Below are positions 42,010-51,184 of a stretch of DNA of 64,000 nucleotides, in pieces. Numbering within the stretch: the first letter of the stretch is position 1; every line of letters begins with the position of its first letter. The position numbers were made by a program, and so were the translations under genes. The notes below the pieces were generated by a model. That model was not told where the DNA came from and made no database searches. It was given only the letters and a program-made list of their open reading frames with translations. Origin of the DNA: Rhodoferax ferrireducens (GTDB lineage Bacteria; Pseudomonadota; Gammaproteobacteria; Burkholderiales; Burkholderiaceae_C); contig MTEI01000002.1 of NCBI GenBank assembly GCA_002083775.1, forward strand, positions 607,662-671,661, read 5' to 3'.

Positions 42010-43352
42010 AAACCCTGGACCAGATCGCCGCCGAGCTGACAGGCTACGACCCGCAGGCGTTGAGCGCCGACACCGTCAACGCCTTTCTGGCCAAACTGGT
42101 CGAGCCGGTGACCGAGGTGCAACAGGTCACGGTGTTCGAGGCGCTGGGCCGGGTACTGGCAACAGACATCATCTCCCCCATCAGCGTGCCACCGCACAAC
42201 AACTCGGCCATGGATGGCTATGCTTTTGATGGCACTCAACTGAGTCCCGACAAGGGCTTGAGTCTCAAAGTGATTGCAACTGCGCTGGCGGGCAAGGCCT
42301 GGCTGGGCACGGTACAGGTTGGCGAATGCCTCAAGATCATGACCGGTGCGGTGATGCCGCCCGGCCTGGACACGGTGGTGCCACAGGAGTTTGTCACCCT
42401 GGAGACTACTCCGGCGCACTGCATCACCATTCCTGCAGGCGTCGTCCGACCCGGCGATAACCTCCGCCTGTTGGGTGAAGACCTGCTGCAGGGCCAACCA
42501 GCCCTGCGAAAAGGGGAGCTACTCACCCCCGCTGTACTTGGGCTGGTGGCCAGTTTGGGTATCAAAACCGTGCCGGTGCTGCGGCGCCTCAAGGTGGCTT
42601 ACTTTTCCACCGGCAACGAGATCCTGAGCCTGGGCGAGCCGCCGCGCGAAGGCGCGGTGTACGACAGCAACCGCTATACCGTGTTTGGCCTGTTGACCCG
42701 CTTGGGCTGCGAGGTGATCGACATGGGTGTGGTGCGCGACGAACCCGCTGCCTTGCAAGTGGCGTTTGAACAGGCGGCGCGGCAGGCCGACGCCATCATC
42801 ACCAGCGGCGGGGTGAGTGTGGGTGAAGCCGACTACACCAAGGCGATGATGAAACAGCTCGGCGATGTGGCCTTTTGGCGCATCGCCATGCGCCCGGGCA
42901 GGCCAATGGCCGTTGGTCAGATATTCAGAGATAAATTGGCCTCTAGCCCTTATTCCGTTAGGGCCAGTAGCTCTGAACTTGAGAGTAATCCGCCGGGCTC
43001 AGCGATCCTGTTTGGGCTGCCTGGCAACCCGGTGGCGGTGATGGTGACTTTTCTGGCCTTTGTGCGCCCGGCGCTGCGTCAGATGATGGGCTGCAGTGCC
43101 AGCGCCTTGCCGCTGTTGCAGGCCCGAAGCCTGACACCCATCCGCAAGAAGCCGGGTCGCACCGAGTATCAGCGAGGCATCGTCAGCACAGCGGCAGACG
43201 GCGCGCTGCAGGTCAACATCACCGGTAACCAGGGCTCGGGGGTACTCAGTTCCATGGTGCAGTCCAACGGGCTGATTGTGTTGCACCACCACCAGGGCAA
43301 CGTGGCTGCTGGCGACACCGTGAGCGTGATGATGTTTGAAGGCGTGATCTGA
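42006..43352 (+). CDS. moeA: Molybdopterin molybdenumtransferase MoeA, with in-frame palindromic insert
   Basis: This 448-residue MoeA inserts molybdate into adenylylated molybdopterin. Recognisable blocks are NNSAMDGYAF, the phosphate-binding TSGGVSVGEADYT and LFGLPGNPVAVMVTF. Residues about 306-325 (FRDKLASSPYSVRASSSELE region) are encoded by a palindromic element A (42921-42979) between RPGRPMAVGQ and the GLPGNP loop, making the protein about 20-25 residues longer than expected. The catalytic loops themselves look intact. Confidence 0.93.
   Translation: MKTLDQIAAELTGYDPQALSADTVNAFLAKLVEPVTEVQQVTVFEALGRVLATDIISPISVPPHNNSAMDGYAFDGTQLSPDKGLSLKVIATALAGKAWLGTVQVGECLKIMTGAVMPPGLDTVVPQEFVTLETTPAHCITIPAGVVRPGDNLRLLGEDLLQGQPALRKGELLTPAVLGLVASLGIKTVPVLRRLKVAYFSTGNEILSLGEPPREGAVYDSNRYTVFGLLTRLGCEVIDMGVVRDEPAALQVAFEQAARQADAIITSGGVSVGEADYTKAMMKQLGDVAFWRIAMRPGRPMAVGQIFRDKLASSPYSVRASSSELESNPPGSAILFGLPGNPVAVMVTFLAFVRPALRQMMGCSASALPLLQARSLTPIRKKPGRTEYQRGIVSTAADGALQVNITGNQGSGVLSSMVQSNGLIVLHHHQGNVAAGDTVSVMMFEGVI
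42921..42979. repeat. Palindromic element family A inside moeA, in frame, reversed
   Basis: Read on the minus strand it shows AGAGCTACTGGCCCTAAC and AAGGGCTAGAGGCCAATTTA, in the family order. It is in reverse orientation relative to most copies and has no stop in the moeA frame. Confidence 0.82.
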
Positions 43353-43372
43353 GCCTTGAGAATTCTCAAGGC
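43353..43372. promoter_or_regulatory. Perfect 20-bp palindrome after moeA
   Basis: GCCTTGAGAATTCTCAAGGC is its own reverse complement. It begins at the base after the moeA stop codon and lies 117 bp upstream of the next start. It could be a dimeric regulator site or a compact hairpin; there is no T tract, so it is not a standard terminator. Confidence 0.4.
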
Positions 43373-43488
43373 ATCCAAGACTGACGCTCCATATACTCCC
43401 GGCGGTATGTTGACAGGCAGACGAAGGGCACACAGCGCCTTCGCGCCTGGCACAACGTGTTCATCGTTTCACCCACGGAGGTTTACTC

Positions 43489-44691
43489 ATGCTGGTCAGT
43501 CAGCTTCAAGACCGCTATACCCCCATGTATTTTTTGGCCGCTTTGGGCGCTGGGGGTTTGTCGGTGTCATTTTTCATCTATCCGCTGTTCATGCTGCCGC
43601 ACCCGGACACGCCTATGGTCACCTTCGACCATTTGTGGCCCCGTCTGACGGCGGGTGACAACCCGCTGCAATCGGCCCTGATTGGCCTGGACCTGCTGCT
43701 GATCGCGCTGTTTGCCATGCTGCACGTCTGGTTGCTGCTGTGGAACCTGCGTGAGTTCAAACTGTTTCGCCAGACCCAGGTTTATCAGAAGATGCTGGTC
43801 TCCAATGCTGAAATCAGCCTGATGGCAGTGCCTTTGACCCTGGCCATGACCATCAATGTGGGCTTTGTGCTGGGCGCTGTGTTTGTGCCCCACCTCTGGA
43901 GCGTGGTGGAGTGGCTCTTTCCCGTGGCGATTGCGGCCTTTCTGGCCGTGGGCGTGTCTGCGCTGAAGATTCTCGGGCGGTACTTCACCCGGCTGTTTGT
44001 CAACGCCCAGTTTGACTTCTCAGACAACAATTCGTTGGCGCCCATGGTGTCGATCTTCGCACTGGCCATGGTTGCGGTGGGCTTGGCCGCACCCGGTGCC
44101 ATGAGTCACCACCATGAGATCAACGCCATTGCCATGGTGCTGTCCATCTTCTTTGCCAGCGCCGCTGTTTTGCTGCTGGTGGTGAAAATCGTGCTCGGCT
44201 TTGATGCCATCTTGCGTCATGGCATCCAGCCACAGGCCTCAAGTAGTTTGTGGATCATGATCCCGATCCTGACGCTGCTGGGCATCACCTGGATCCGCTG
44301 GTCCATGGGGCTGTCACACAGTTTTGGCAATACCGCGCATCCCACCAGCATGATGCTGTTTACCACTATCATCCTGTCGCTGCAGATTCTTTTCGGGATG
44401 ATCGGCTTTGCGGTGATGAAACGGCTCAACTACTTTGCCGACTACGCAGGTGGGTCCAAAAGCGATGCTGGTGCTTTCGCACTGATCTGCCCTGGCGTTG
44501 CCTTGTTCGTTTTTGGCATGTTTTTTATCCAGTTCGGCCTGATCATGCCCAAGATCATGACCGTTGGTTCATGGGTCTATTTTGTGCTGTTGGTGCCGCT
44601 GGTGGGGGTGCAAGGCAAAACAATCCTGGTGTATCTTCGGTTGATCCATAAACTGTTGATCAAGTCCGCACCTTCCAAGGCTGTAGCCTGA
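43489..44691 (+). CDS. Ten-TM membrane protein, TDT/SLAC1-like
   Basis: This 400-residue protein has about ten hydrophobic helices, starting with YFLAALGAGGLSVSFFIYPL, and short loops, as in the tellurite-resistance/dicarboxylate (TDT, SLAC1-like) fold. It may belong to the family called TsoY in databases, some of whose members are selenoproteins; here no in-frame TGA is present. A Shine-Dalgarno GGAGG precedes ATG 43489. The substrate is unknown. It follows the molybdenum cofactor genes on the same strand but after a 136-bp gap. Confidence 0.6.
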   Translation: MLVSQLQDRYTPMYFLAALGAGGLSVSFFIYPLFMLPHPDTPMVTFDHLWPRLTAGDNPLQSALIGLDLLLIALFAMLHVWLLLWNLREFKLFRQTQVYQKMLVSNAEISLMAVPLTLAMTINVGFVLGAVFVPHLWSVVEWLFPVAIAAFLAVGVSALKILGRYFTRLFVNAQFDFSDNNSLAPMVSIFALAMVAVGLAAPGAMSHHHEINAIAMVLSIFFASAAVLLLVVKIVLGFDAILRHGIQPQASSSLWIMIPILTLLGITWIRWSMGLSHSFGNTAHPTSMMLFTTIILSLQILFGMIGFAVMKRLNYFADYAGGSKSDAGAFALICPGVALFVFGMFFIQFGLIMPKIMTVGSWVYFVLLVPLVGVQGKTILVYLRLIHKLLIKSAPSKAVA

Positions 44692-44816
44692 GTTGTCCAT
44701 CACGGGCGGCTCCCAGGCCGACCCGTGCTGCGTCCATTGCGGTGACGCAAGCGCGTTCGACGGGTCGGTTCCTGCAAAAATGCTTTTCCATCCGTACAAA
44801 CGCTTACATAAAATGC

Positions 44817-44863
44817 ACACCATAGGTGGTAACATTTGCCCTCACAAACACTAGATGTAGTGT
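44817..44863 (+). promoter_or_regulatory. Tandem NrdR boxes upstream of nrdJ
   Basis: Two 16-bp sites, ACACCATAGGTGGTAA (44817-44832) and ACACTAGATGTAGTGT (44848-44863), match the NrdR consensus. They start 31 bp apart, three helical turns, the usual NrdR geometry. They lie 95 bp before nrdJ and predict repression when dATP is plentiful. Confidence 0.85.
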
Positions 44864-44957
44864 TTGGTACTGGTTTTGACGGGCAGCGGCATAGACAACC
44901 AGGTCGTTCAACGTCAATCAATCCTTATCTTCAGCGCTCACTTTTTAGGACCAACAC

Positions 44958-47867
44958 ATGGCACTTCACACCCCTGAGCAAGCTCAAACAATTCTGTCAC
45001 TCCCCCCCCAGCCCATCAGCGAAGAAGTGCTGATCGAAAAATACAGCAAGGGTGCCGAGCGCAGCATTGCCGACGTCAACCAGCGTGTCGCACGTGCCCT
45101 GGCCAGCGTCGAGTTGCCAGAGCAGCAGAAGATGTGGGAAGGCAAGTTTCTGGAGGCTTTGCAAGCGGGCTTCCTGCCCGCCGGGCGCATTCAGTCGGCA
45201 GCAGGCACCAACCTGTCGGCCACGCTGATCAATTGTTTTGTACAGCCGGTGGGCGACTCGATTGCCCATGTAGAAGAAGGCCACCCCGGCATTTACACCG
45301 CCCTCACCGAAGCTGCCGAGACCATGCGCCGCGGCGGCGGTGTGGGGTATGACTTCTCGCGCATCCGCCCGCGTGGTGCCTGGGTGGGCAGCACCCAAAG
45401 CAGTGCGTCCGGCCCGGTGAGCTACATGCGCGTGTTTGACCGCTCGTGCGAAACCGTGGAGTCCGCTGGCGCACGCCGCGGGGCGCAAATGGGTGTGCTG
45501 CGTTGTGACCATCCGGACATTGAAGAATTTATCCACGCCAAGGACAAAGGCGACCTGAAAAACTTCAACATCTCGGTCGGTGTTACCGACGAGTTCATGC
45601 TGGCCGTTCAAAACGACGCTGACTTTGCCTTGGTGCACCGGGCAGAACCGGGCGTACCGCAAAAAGACGCCGGCGCTTTTCAAAACAATGACACTGGCAC
45701 CTGGGTGTACCGCAAGCTCAAGGCGCGCACGCTGTGGGACCAGATCATGCGCTCCACTTACGACCACGCCGAGCCGGGCGTGTTGTTCCTGGACCAGATC
45801 AACCGCGACAACAACCTGTCTTACTGCGAAACCATCGCCAGCACCAACCCCTGCGCCGAACAGCCGCTGCCGCCCTACGGCTGCTGCTGCCTGGGCTCCA
45901 TCGACCTGACACGTTTTGTGCGCAACCCGTTCACTGAGGAGGCCAGCTTTGATGAAGCAGCCTTTGCCGATGTGGCACGCGTGGCCGTGCGCATGCTCGA
46001 CAACGTGCTGGACGCCACCGTCTGGCCCCTGCCCCAGCAGCAAGCCGAGGCCAACAGCAAACGCCGCGTCGGCCTGGGCTTTACCGGCCTGGGTGATGCC
46101 TTGGTGATGATGAATCTGCGCTACGACACCAAACCGGCCCGCGACATGGCCCAGCGCATCTCCATCCTGATGCGTGACACGTCTTATGCCGCCTCCAGCG
46201 ATTTGGCGCAAGAACGCGGTGCCTTCCCGCTGTTCAATGCCGACCTGTACCTGAGCGGTCAGACCTTTGCCTCGCGCCTGCCCGCCAGCCTGAAAGACCG
46301 CATTCGCAAGACCGGCCTGCGCAACTCGCACCTGCTGTCGATTGCCCCCACCGGCACCATCAGCCTGGCCTTTGCCGACAACGCCAGCAACGGTATTGAG
46401 CCCGCTTTCAGCTGGACCTACACCCGCAAGAAGCGCATGCCCGACGGCGGCTTCAAGGAATACGCGGTGGAAGACCACGCCTGGCGCCTGTACCGTCACC
46501 TCAAGGGCGAGCACGCGCCTCTGACCCCCGCGTTTGTGACTGCGCTGGAAATGAGCGCCCAGGCACATGAAGAAATGGTGGCCGCAGTCGCGCCGTATGT
46601 TGACACCGCGATCTCCAAAACCGTGAACGTGCCAGCTGACTACCCGTACGAAGACTTTCAGGACCTGTACACCGCGGCCTGGAAATCCGGCCTGAAGGGT
46701 TTAGCCACTTACCGCCCCAACAGCGTGCTGGGCTCGGTGCTGAGCGTCACACCCAGCGCACCGACCATCGCCAAACCGCTGCAGATTGACAGCGCCAACC
46801 ACCGCCTGGCCCTGGATCGCCTGCCCGCACCGGTACTGTCAAGCCTGCGCTGGCCAGGTCGCCCGCAGTTGCCGGGTGGCAACACCGCCTGGACCTTCAT
46901 GGTGCACCACCCGTTTGGCGATTTTGCACTGTTCATCGGGGAACTCGCACCCGACGAAGGCAGCGCACCGCAGCCCTTTGAAGTCTGGGTCAACGGCTCT
47001 GACCAGCCGCGCGGCCTGGGCGCCCTGGCCAAAACCCTGTCGATGGACCTGCGCGCCAACGACCCAGCCTGGTTGCAGCTCAAGCTCGACGCACTGGCAA
47101 CAGTGAGCGAAGAGCACGCCTTTGACATGCCCTTCCCGCCCTACGGTGAAAAACGCAAGTTCCCTGGCGTGGTAGCCGCCACGGCAGCCGTTATCCGCTG
47201 GCGTTGTGAGCAGGTGGCCGCCAACGCCAAGCTGCGCAGCCCTGACGCCAAGCTGCCCGCCTACACGCCGGTGATCGACGCCATGTTCAGCCGTGGTGAG
47301 CCACAAACCGGCACCTCGGGCACCCTGGCCTGGGCGGTGGACGTGGAAAACCCGGCCACCAGCGAAGCCTTCACCGTCACTTTGAAAGAAGTGAATCTGC
47401 CCAGCCCGGACGGTGGTGTGGTCACCCGCCCCTGCGCCGTAGGTTTCAGCGGCAACTACCCCAGAGCCATGGACGGCCTGGCGCGCCTGCTGAGCCTGGA
47501 CATGCGTGTGATCGACCCGGCCTGGATCGGCATGAAGCTGCGCAAGCTGCTGAATTACGCCGAGCCGCTGGGTCATTTCATGGCTTTTGTGCCGGGCCTG
47601 CCCAACAACGAGCGCCGCCAGCAGGTCTGGCCGTCCACCGTGGCCTATATTGCCCGCCTGATCATTCACCGCTACGCCATGCTGGGCATCCTCAATGAAG
47701 AAGGCTACCCGTTGCGCGATATGGGTGTGCTCGACACACCTGAGGCCAAGGAAGCCAGCCACACCATGGCCGGCAAACCCTGCCCCGAGTGCGGTAACCC
47801 CACCGTGATCCACAAGGATGGCTGCGACTTCTGCACCGCATGCGGCTACGTCGGCCAATGCGGTTAA
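44958..47867 (+). CDS. nrdJ: Adenosylcobalamin-dependent ribonucleoside-diphosphate reductase (class II)
   Basis: This 969-residue class II enzyme reduces ribonucleotides using B12, with or without oxygen. The catalytic Asn-Cys-Glu triad is in [16 protein letters not shown]-terminal substrate and allosteric regions precede it, two TSCPD-like domains follow (about residues 640-730 and 790-930), and a C-terminal zinc-ribbon reads PCPECGNP...CDFCTACG. No cobalamin riboswitch was seen; control appears to be by NrdR. A terminator lies 50 bp downstream. Confidence 0.95.
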   Translation: MALHTPEQAQTILSLPPQPISEEVLIEKYSKGAERSIADVNQRVARALASVELPEQQKMWEGKFLEALQAGFLPAGRIQSAAGTNLSATLINCFVQPVGDSIAHVEEGHPGIYTALTEAAETMRRGGGVGYDFSRIRPRGAWVGSTQSSASGPVSYMRVFDRSCETVESAGARRGAQMGVLRCDHPDIEEFIHAKDKGDLKNFNISVGVTDEFMLAVQNDADFALVHRAEPGVPQKDAGAFQNNDTGTWVYRKLKARTLWDQIMRSTYDHAEPGVLFLDQINRDNNLSYCETIASTNPCAEQPLPPYGCCCLGSIDLTRFVRNPFTEEASFDEAAFADVARVAVRMLDNVLDATVWPLPQQQAEANSKRRVGLGFTGLGDALVMMNLRYDTKPARDMAQRISILMRDTSYAASSDLAQERGAFPLFNADLYLSGQTFASRLPASLKDRIRKTGLRNSHLLSIAPTGTISLAFADNASNGIEPAFSWTYTRKKRMPDGGFKEYAVEDHAWRLYRHLKGEHAPLTPAFVTALEMSAQAHEEMVAAVAPYVDTAISKTVNVPADYPYEDFQDLYTAAWKSGLKGLATYRPNSVLGSVLSVTPSAPTIAKPLQIDSANHRLALDRLPAPVLSSLRWPGRPQLPGGNTAWTFMVHHPFGDFALFIGELAPDEGSAPQPFEVWVNGSDQPRGLGALAKTLSMDLRANDPAWLQLKLDALATVSEEHAFDMPFPPYGEKRKFPGVVAATAAVIRWRCEQVAANAKLRSPDAKLPAYTPVIDAMFSRGEPQTGTSGTLAWAVDVENPATSEAFTVTLKEVNLPSPDGGVVTRPCAVGFSGNYPRAMDGLARLLSLDMRVIDPAWIGMKLRKLLNYAEPLGHFMAFVPGLPNNERRQQVWPSTVAYIARLIIHRYAMLGILNEEGYPLRDMGVLDTPEAKEASHTMAGKPCPECGNPTVIHKDGCDFCTACGYVGQCG

Positions 47868-47915
47868 GCTGAAAAAACTTGAGGGCCTGCAAAGGCCCTC
47901 AATGTTGAAACTCAC

Positions 47916-47939
47916 AGCCCCGCAAGGGGCTATTTTTTT
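47916..47939 (+). terminator. Rho-independent terminator after nrdJ
   Basis: AGCCCCGCAAGGGGCT is a hairpin followed by ATTTTTTT. It touches the stop of the convergent UspA gene. A second stem, GAGGGCCTGCAAAGGCCCTC, lies just upstream at 47881-47900. Confidence 0.88.
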
Positions 47940-48375
47940 AGTCGCGCATCACCAGCACGGGCAGCTTGGTGTGTGACAAAACCGCCTGGGCCACGCTGCC
48001 CAGCACCAGTTTCTCCAGGCCGCTACGGCCATGCGAGCCCATCACAATCAGATCAGCTTTCAGCGACTCACCGGCTTCGACAATGCCGCGCCAGGCGGTG
48101 TGCGCCTCCACCACTGAGGTGTCCACCTTCACACCGGCCGCTGCAAAACTGTCTTTAGCCGCATGGACGGCGGCATTGGCCTCGGCGGTGGCAGCACTCA
48201 GGTACTCGGCCTGACCGTAGGCGAAATCGGTCCCAACGCCAGTGAACGGGTAGGGATCAATCACGTAAATGACCGTGACCGTGCTGTCAAATGCCTTGGC
48301 CAGTTCGGTCGCTTTACCCACAGCCACCTGCGATGTGCTTGAACCATCTACCGGAACCAGAATGTGCTTGAACAT
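47938..48375 (-). CDS. Universal stress protein, UspA family
   Basis: This 145-residue single USP domain has the ATP-binding signature GSHGRSGLEKLVLGSVAQAV, G-x2-G-x9-G-S/T, near the C terminus, and starts MFKHILVPVDGS. Its role is general stress or energy adaptation; no specific partner is evident. Confidence 0.9.
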   Translation of the reverse strand: MFKHILVPVDGSSTSQVAVGKATELAKAFDSTVTVIYVIDPYPFTGVGTDFAYGQAEYLSAATAEANAAVHAAKDSFAAAGVKVDTSVVEAHTAWRGIVEAGESLKADLIVMGSHGRSGLEKLVLGSVAQAVLSHTKLPVLVMRD

Positions 48376-48420
48376 GATGTACTCCTTCTCAAAGCCATAC
48401 CAAGTGCCATTTTGCGCCGA

Positions 48421-50046
48421 TCAGATGTCCTCTGGCACCATTTTGATGGCACCGCAGGGGCATTCCGACACGCAGATACCGCAACCCTTGCAATAGTCGT
48501 AATTGAACTCAAACCCTTTACCCGGGCCGAGCTTGATGACTGCGTTGTCGGGACACACACCGTAGCAGTTGTCGCACTCAAAGCAGTTGCCGCATGACAG
48601 GCAACGCCGCGCTTCAAACAAGGCATTGCTCTCATCCAACCCGCCCTGCACTTCTTCAAAGGTGGATTGCCTGCGGATGATGTCAAGCATCGGGCGCACG
48701 GTTTTGGGGGCGTCGCTGTAGTACCAGGTGTTGAGCTTGTCGTAAGTCGCTACGCTGTGTTTGGGCGCGGGCACGTAGGCCTGGCCATTGAGCCAGGCGT
48801 CGATGTTGCGGGCCGCTTTCTTGCCGTGACCAATAGCCACGGTGACATTGCGGTCGGCCGGCACCATGTCACCACCGGCAAAAATGCCGGCGTGTCCGGT
48901 CATCATCTGCGCGTTGACCTGCACCACACCGTCTTGCACCACCAGGTCCGGCACGTTGTCGATCAGCGACAAATCCACGTCCTGGCCCAGCGCCAGCACC
49001 ACCGAATCGGCTTCCAGGGTTTCAAATTCGCCAGTGGGCTGAGGGAACCCCTTGTCATCCAGCGCCATTTTTTCCACGGTGATGGACGACTCGCCCGCCT
49101 GCTTGATGGTGGACAGCCATTTGATCAGCACACCCTCCTGCAGCGCTTCTTCCACCTCAAAGTCGTGCGCCGGCATTTTTTCGCGGTTGCGCCGGTAGAC
49201 GATGATGGATTCGGTGGCGCCCAGGCGCTTGGCCGTGCGGGCCACGTCAATGGCGGTGTTGCCACCGCCGTAAATCACCACCTTGCGCCCCAGCAGGGGT
49301 TTGTCTTCACCCTCCATGGAACGCAGCACCGACACCGCGTCCAGCACATGTGCCGAATCGCCCGCCGGAATGTAGGCGCGCTTGGCAATGTGGGCTCCCA
49401 CCGCCAGAAACACCGCGTCAAAGCCATAGTCCTGCTTGACCTGCAACACGTCGGTGACCTTGGTGTTGTATTGAATGTCCACACCCATGTCCACAATGCG
49501 CTGAACCTCATCGTCGAGCACCTGGCGCGGCAGGCGGTATTGCGGAATGCCAAAGCGCATCATGCCGCCGGGCAGCGGGCCCGCTTCAAACACCGTCACC
49601 GCATGGCCCATGCGGGCCAACTGGTACGCGGCCGACAAGCCCGAAGGCCCAGCGCCCACCACCAGCACTTTTTTGCCCGTGGCTGCTGCGGGCGGCGCAA
49701 ACTTCCAGCCTTGCGCAATGGCCTGGTCACCCAGAAAATGCTCGACCGAATTGATGCCCACGGCAGCGTCCAACTGGCCGCGGTTGCAGGCACCTTCGCA
49801 GGTGTGGTAACACACCCGGCCCATGATCGCTGGAAACGGGTTGTCTTCCACCAGGGTGCGCCAAGCGGCTTCGTAGTTGCCAGACTCGGCGTGGAACAGC
49901 CAGGCCTGGATGTTCTCGCCAGCAGGGCACTGGTGATTGCAGGGCGGAATACGGCTCAGGTAGACCGGGCGCGAGGTGCGCCAGGAACCGGTGTGATTGG
50001 CCAGCGAACTGCCGACATCAAGCGTGATGGCAAAAGGTTTTTGCAT
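48421..50046 (-). CDS. GltD-like FAD/NAD(P) oxidoreductase fused to a double 4Fe-4S (PorD-like) domain
   Basis: A 541-residue protein. The N terminus has GltD-type cysteines (CNHQCPAGENI; CYHTCEGACNRGQ). The FAD fold follows (VVGAGPSGLSAAYQLARMG), then the NAD(P) fold (YGGGNTAIDVARTAK). The C-terminal 80 residues hold CLSCGNCFECDNCYGVC and CKGCGICVSECPCGA, two 4Fe-4S sites as in the delta subunit of 2-oxoacid:ferredoxin oxidoreductases. It is 14 bp from the beta-subunit gene and likely links the oxidoreductase to NAD(P)H, as PadH/PadF do in phenylglyoxylate oxidoreductase, but as one chain. Confidence 0.85.
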   Translation of the reverse strand: MQKPFAITLDVGSSLANHTGSWRTSRPVYLSRIPPCNHQCPAGENIQAWLFHAESGNYEAAWRTLVEDNPFPAIMGRVCYHTCEGACNRGQLDAAVGINSVEHFLGDQAIAQGWKFAPPAAATGKKVLVVGAGPSGLSAAYQLARMGHAVTVFEAGPLPGGMMRFGIPQYRLPRQVLDDEVQRIVDMGVDIQYNTKVTDVLQVKQDYGFDAVFLAVGAHIAKRAYIPAGDSAHVLDAVSVLRSMEGEDKPLLGRKVVIYGGGNTAIDVARTAKRLGATESIIVYRRNREKMPAHDFEVEEALQEGVLIKWLSTIKQAGESSITVEKMALDDKGFPQPTGEFETLEADSVVLALGQDVDLSLIDNVPDLVVQDGVVQVNAQMMTGHAGIFAGGDMVPADRNVTVAIGHGKKAARNIDAWLNGQAYVPAPKHSVATYDKLNTWYYSDAPKTVRPMLDIIRRQSTFEEVQGGLDESNALFEARRCLSCGNCFECDNCYGVCPDNAVIKLGPGKGFEFNYDYCKGCGICVSECPCGAIKMVPEDI

Positions 50047-50060
50047 GGTCTTTTCCCTAA

Positions 50061-51056
50061 CTAATTTGTTTCCAGCAGGCCAAAACGGCGGATGTTGCGG
50101 TCAGCCCGCGCCTGTAGCCGGGTCAATGTGGCCACATCGGGGTGTTTGCCAAACAAGTGGGCAAAACGCTTTTGCGGCCGCAAATAATCTTCCACCGGTA
50201 CTTGGCGGCGGATTTTCAGCACCCCGGTGACTTCGCCACGCTCGGCCTCAAACACCGGGAATACACCACTTTCAACGGCCAGACGCGACAGCTTGATGGT
50301 GTCGTGCGAGGCCGCGCCCCAGCCCAGTGGGCACGGCACAAAAATGTGGATGTAGCGCGCCCCACGCATCGTCATGGCTTTGGTCACCTTGTATTCCAGG
50401 TCACGCAAATCCGCCACGGTGGCAGTGGCCACGTAGGGAATTTCATGCGCCATGGCGATCTGCGGCACATTTTTGCCCTGGCCAAACTCGTTGCCCGGGT
50501 GCGGGCCGACCGTCATGGTGGTGGCGGTGCGCGCGGCTGGCGGCGTGGCGCTGGAGCGCTGCACGCCAGTGTTCATGTAGGCCTCGTTGTCATAGCAGAT
50601 GTACAGCACATCGTCATTGCGCTCAAACATGCCCGAGAGGCAGCCAAAACCGATGTCGGTGGTACCACCGTCACCACCCTGCGCTACCACCCGCACATCG
50701 CTGCGGCCCTTGGCTTTCATGGCGGCCGCGATGCCTGTGGCCACGGCAGCGGCATTGCCAAACAGCGAGTGGATCCAGGGCATTTGCCACGAGGTTTCGG
50801 GGTAAGGGGTAGAAAACACCTCCAGGCAACCGGTGGCATTCGCCGCAATCAGCTGGCCCTTGGTGGCAGCCATGGCGGCGTCAATGGCGTAGCGTGCGCC
50901 CAGCGCCTCGCCGCAGCCCTGACAGGCACGGTGGCCGGAGTTGAGCGAGTTGTAACGCTGGGCACCGGCTTGCACACTGCGCTGCTCGGGTGCCAGCAGG
51001 CGATTGCCTACGGTGAAAGTGCCGGTCTGATAAAACTTGACTGTTGACTGTTCCAT
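50061..51056 (-). CDS. 2-oxoacid:acceptor oxidoreductase beta subunit (ThDP-binding)
   Basis: This 331-residue beta subunit has the ThDP motif GGDGGTTDIGFG...YDNEAYMNTG. The cluster-binding cysteines start CQGCGEALG, and CPLGWG is near the C terminus. It carries the decarboxylation site with the alpha subunit. Substrate (pyruvate, branched 2-oxoacid or phenylglyoxylate) cannot be set from sequence. It is preceded by the 60-bp tandem repeat. Confidence 0.88.
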   Translation of the reverse strand: MEQSTVKFYQTGTFTVGNRLLAPEQRSVQAGAQRYNSLNSGHRACQGCGEALGARYAIDAAMAATKGQLIAANATGCLEVFSTPYPETSWQMPWIHSLFGNAAAVATGIAAAMKAKGRSDVRVVAQGGDGGTTDIGFGCLSGMFERNDDVLYICYDNEAYMNTGVQRSSATPPAARTATTMTVGPHPGNEFGQGKNVPQIAMAHEIPYVATATVADLRDLEYKVTKAMTMRGARYIHIFVPCPLGWGAASHDTIKLSRLAVESGVFPVFEAERGEVTGVLKIRRQVPVEDYLRPQKRFAHLFGKHPDVATLTRLQARADRNIRRFGLLETN

Positions 51057-51071
51057 CTTGTCTCCTAATCA

Positions 51072-51181
51072 GTTGAGGACAGAGCAAGCTCACTGCGTGT
51101 AGCCTTGGTCTGTCCCGCAAGCTTCTAATATGTTGAGGACAGAGCAAGCTCACTGCGTGTAGCCTTGGTCTGTCCCGCAAG
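51072..51181. repeat. Two tandem 60-bp repeats between alpha and beta subunit genes
   Basis: Segments 51072-51121 and 51132-51181 are identical over 50 bp, with a 60-bp period. Each can form a hairpin from GGACAGAGCAAG and CCTTGGTCTGTCC. The repeats fill almost the whole alpha-beta intergenic space on the operon. Confidence 0.85.
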
Positions 51182-51184
51182 GCC

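Noticed and set aside
43489-44691. Selenocysteine codon in the membrane protein gene
   Set aside because: There is no in-frame TGA within the gene.
44692-44957. Cobalamin riboswitch before the B12-dependent reductase
   Set aside because: No B12-box-like sequence or surrounding helices were seen; NrdR boxes explain control better.
51072-51181. CRISPR array
   Set aside because: Only two copies exist, they are 60 bp apart and nearly contiguous, so there is no spacer.
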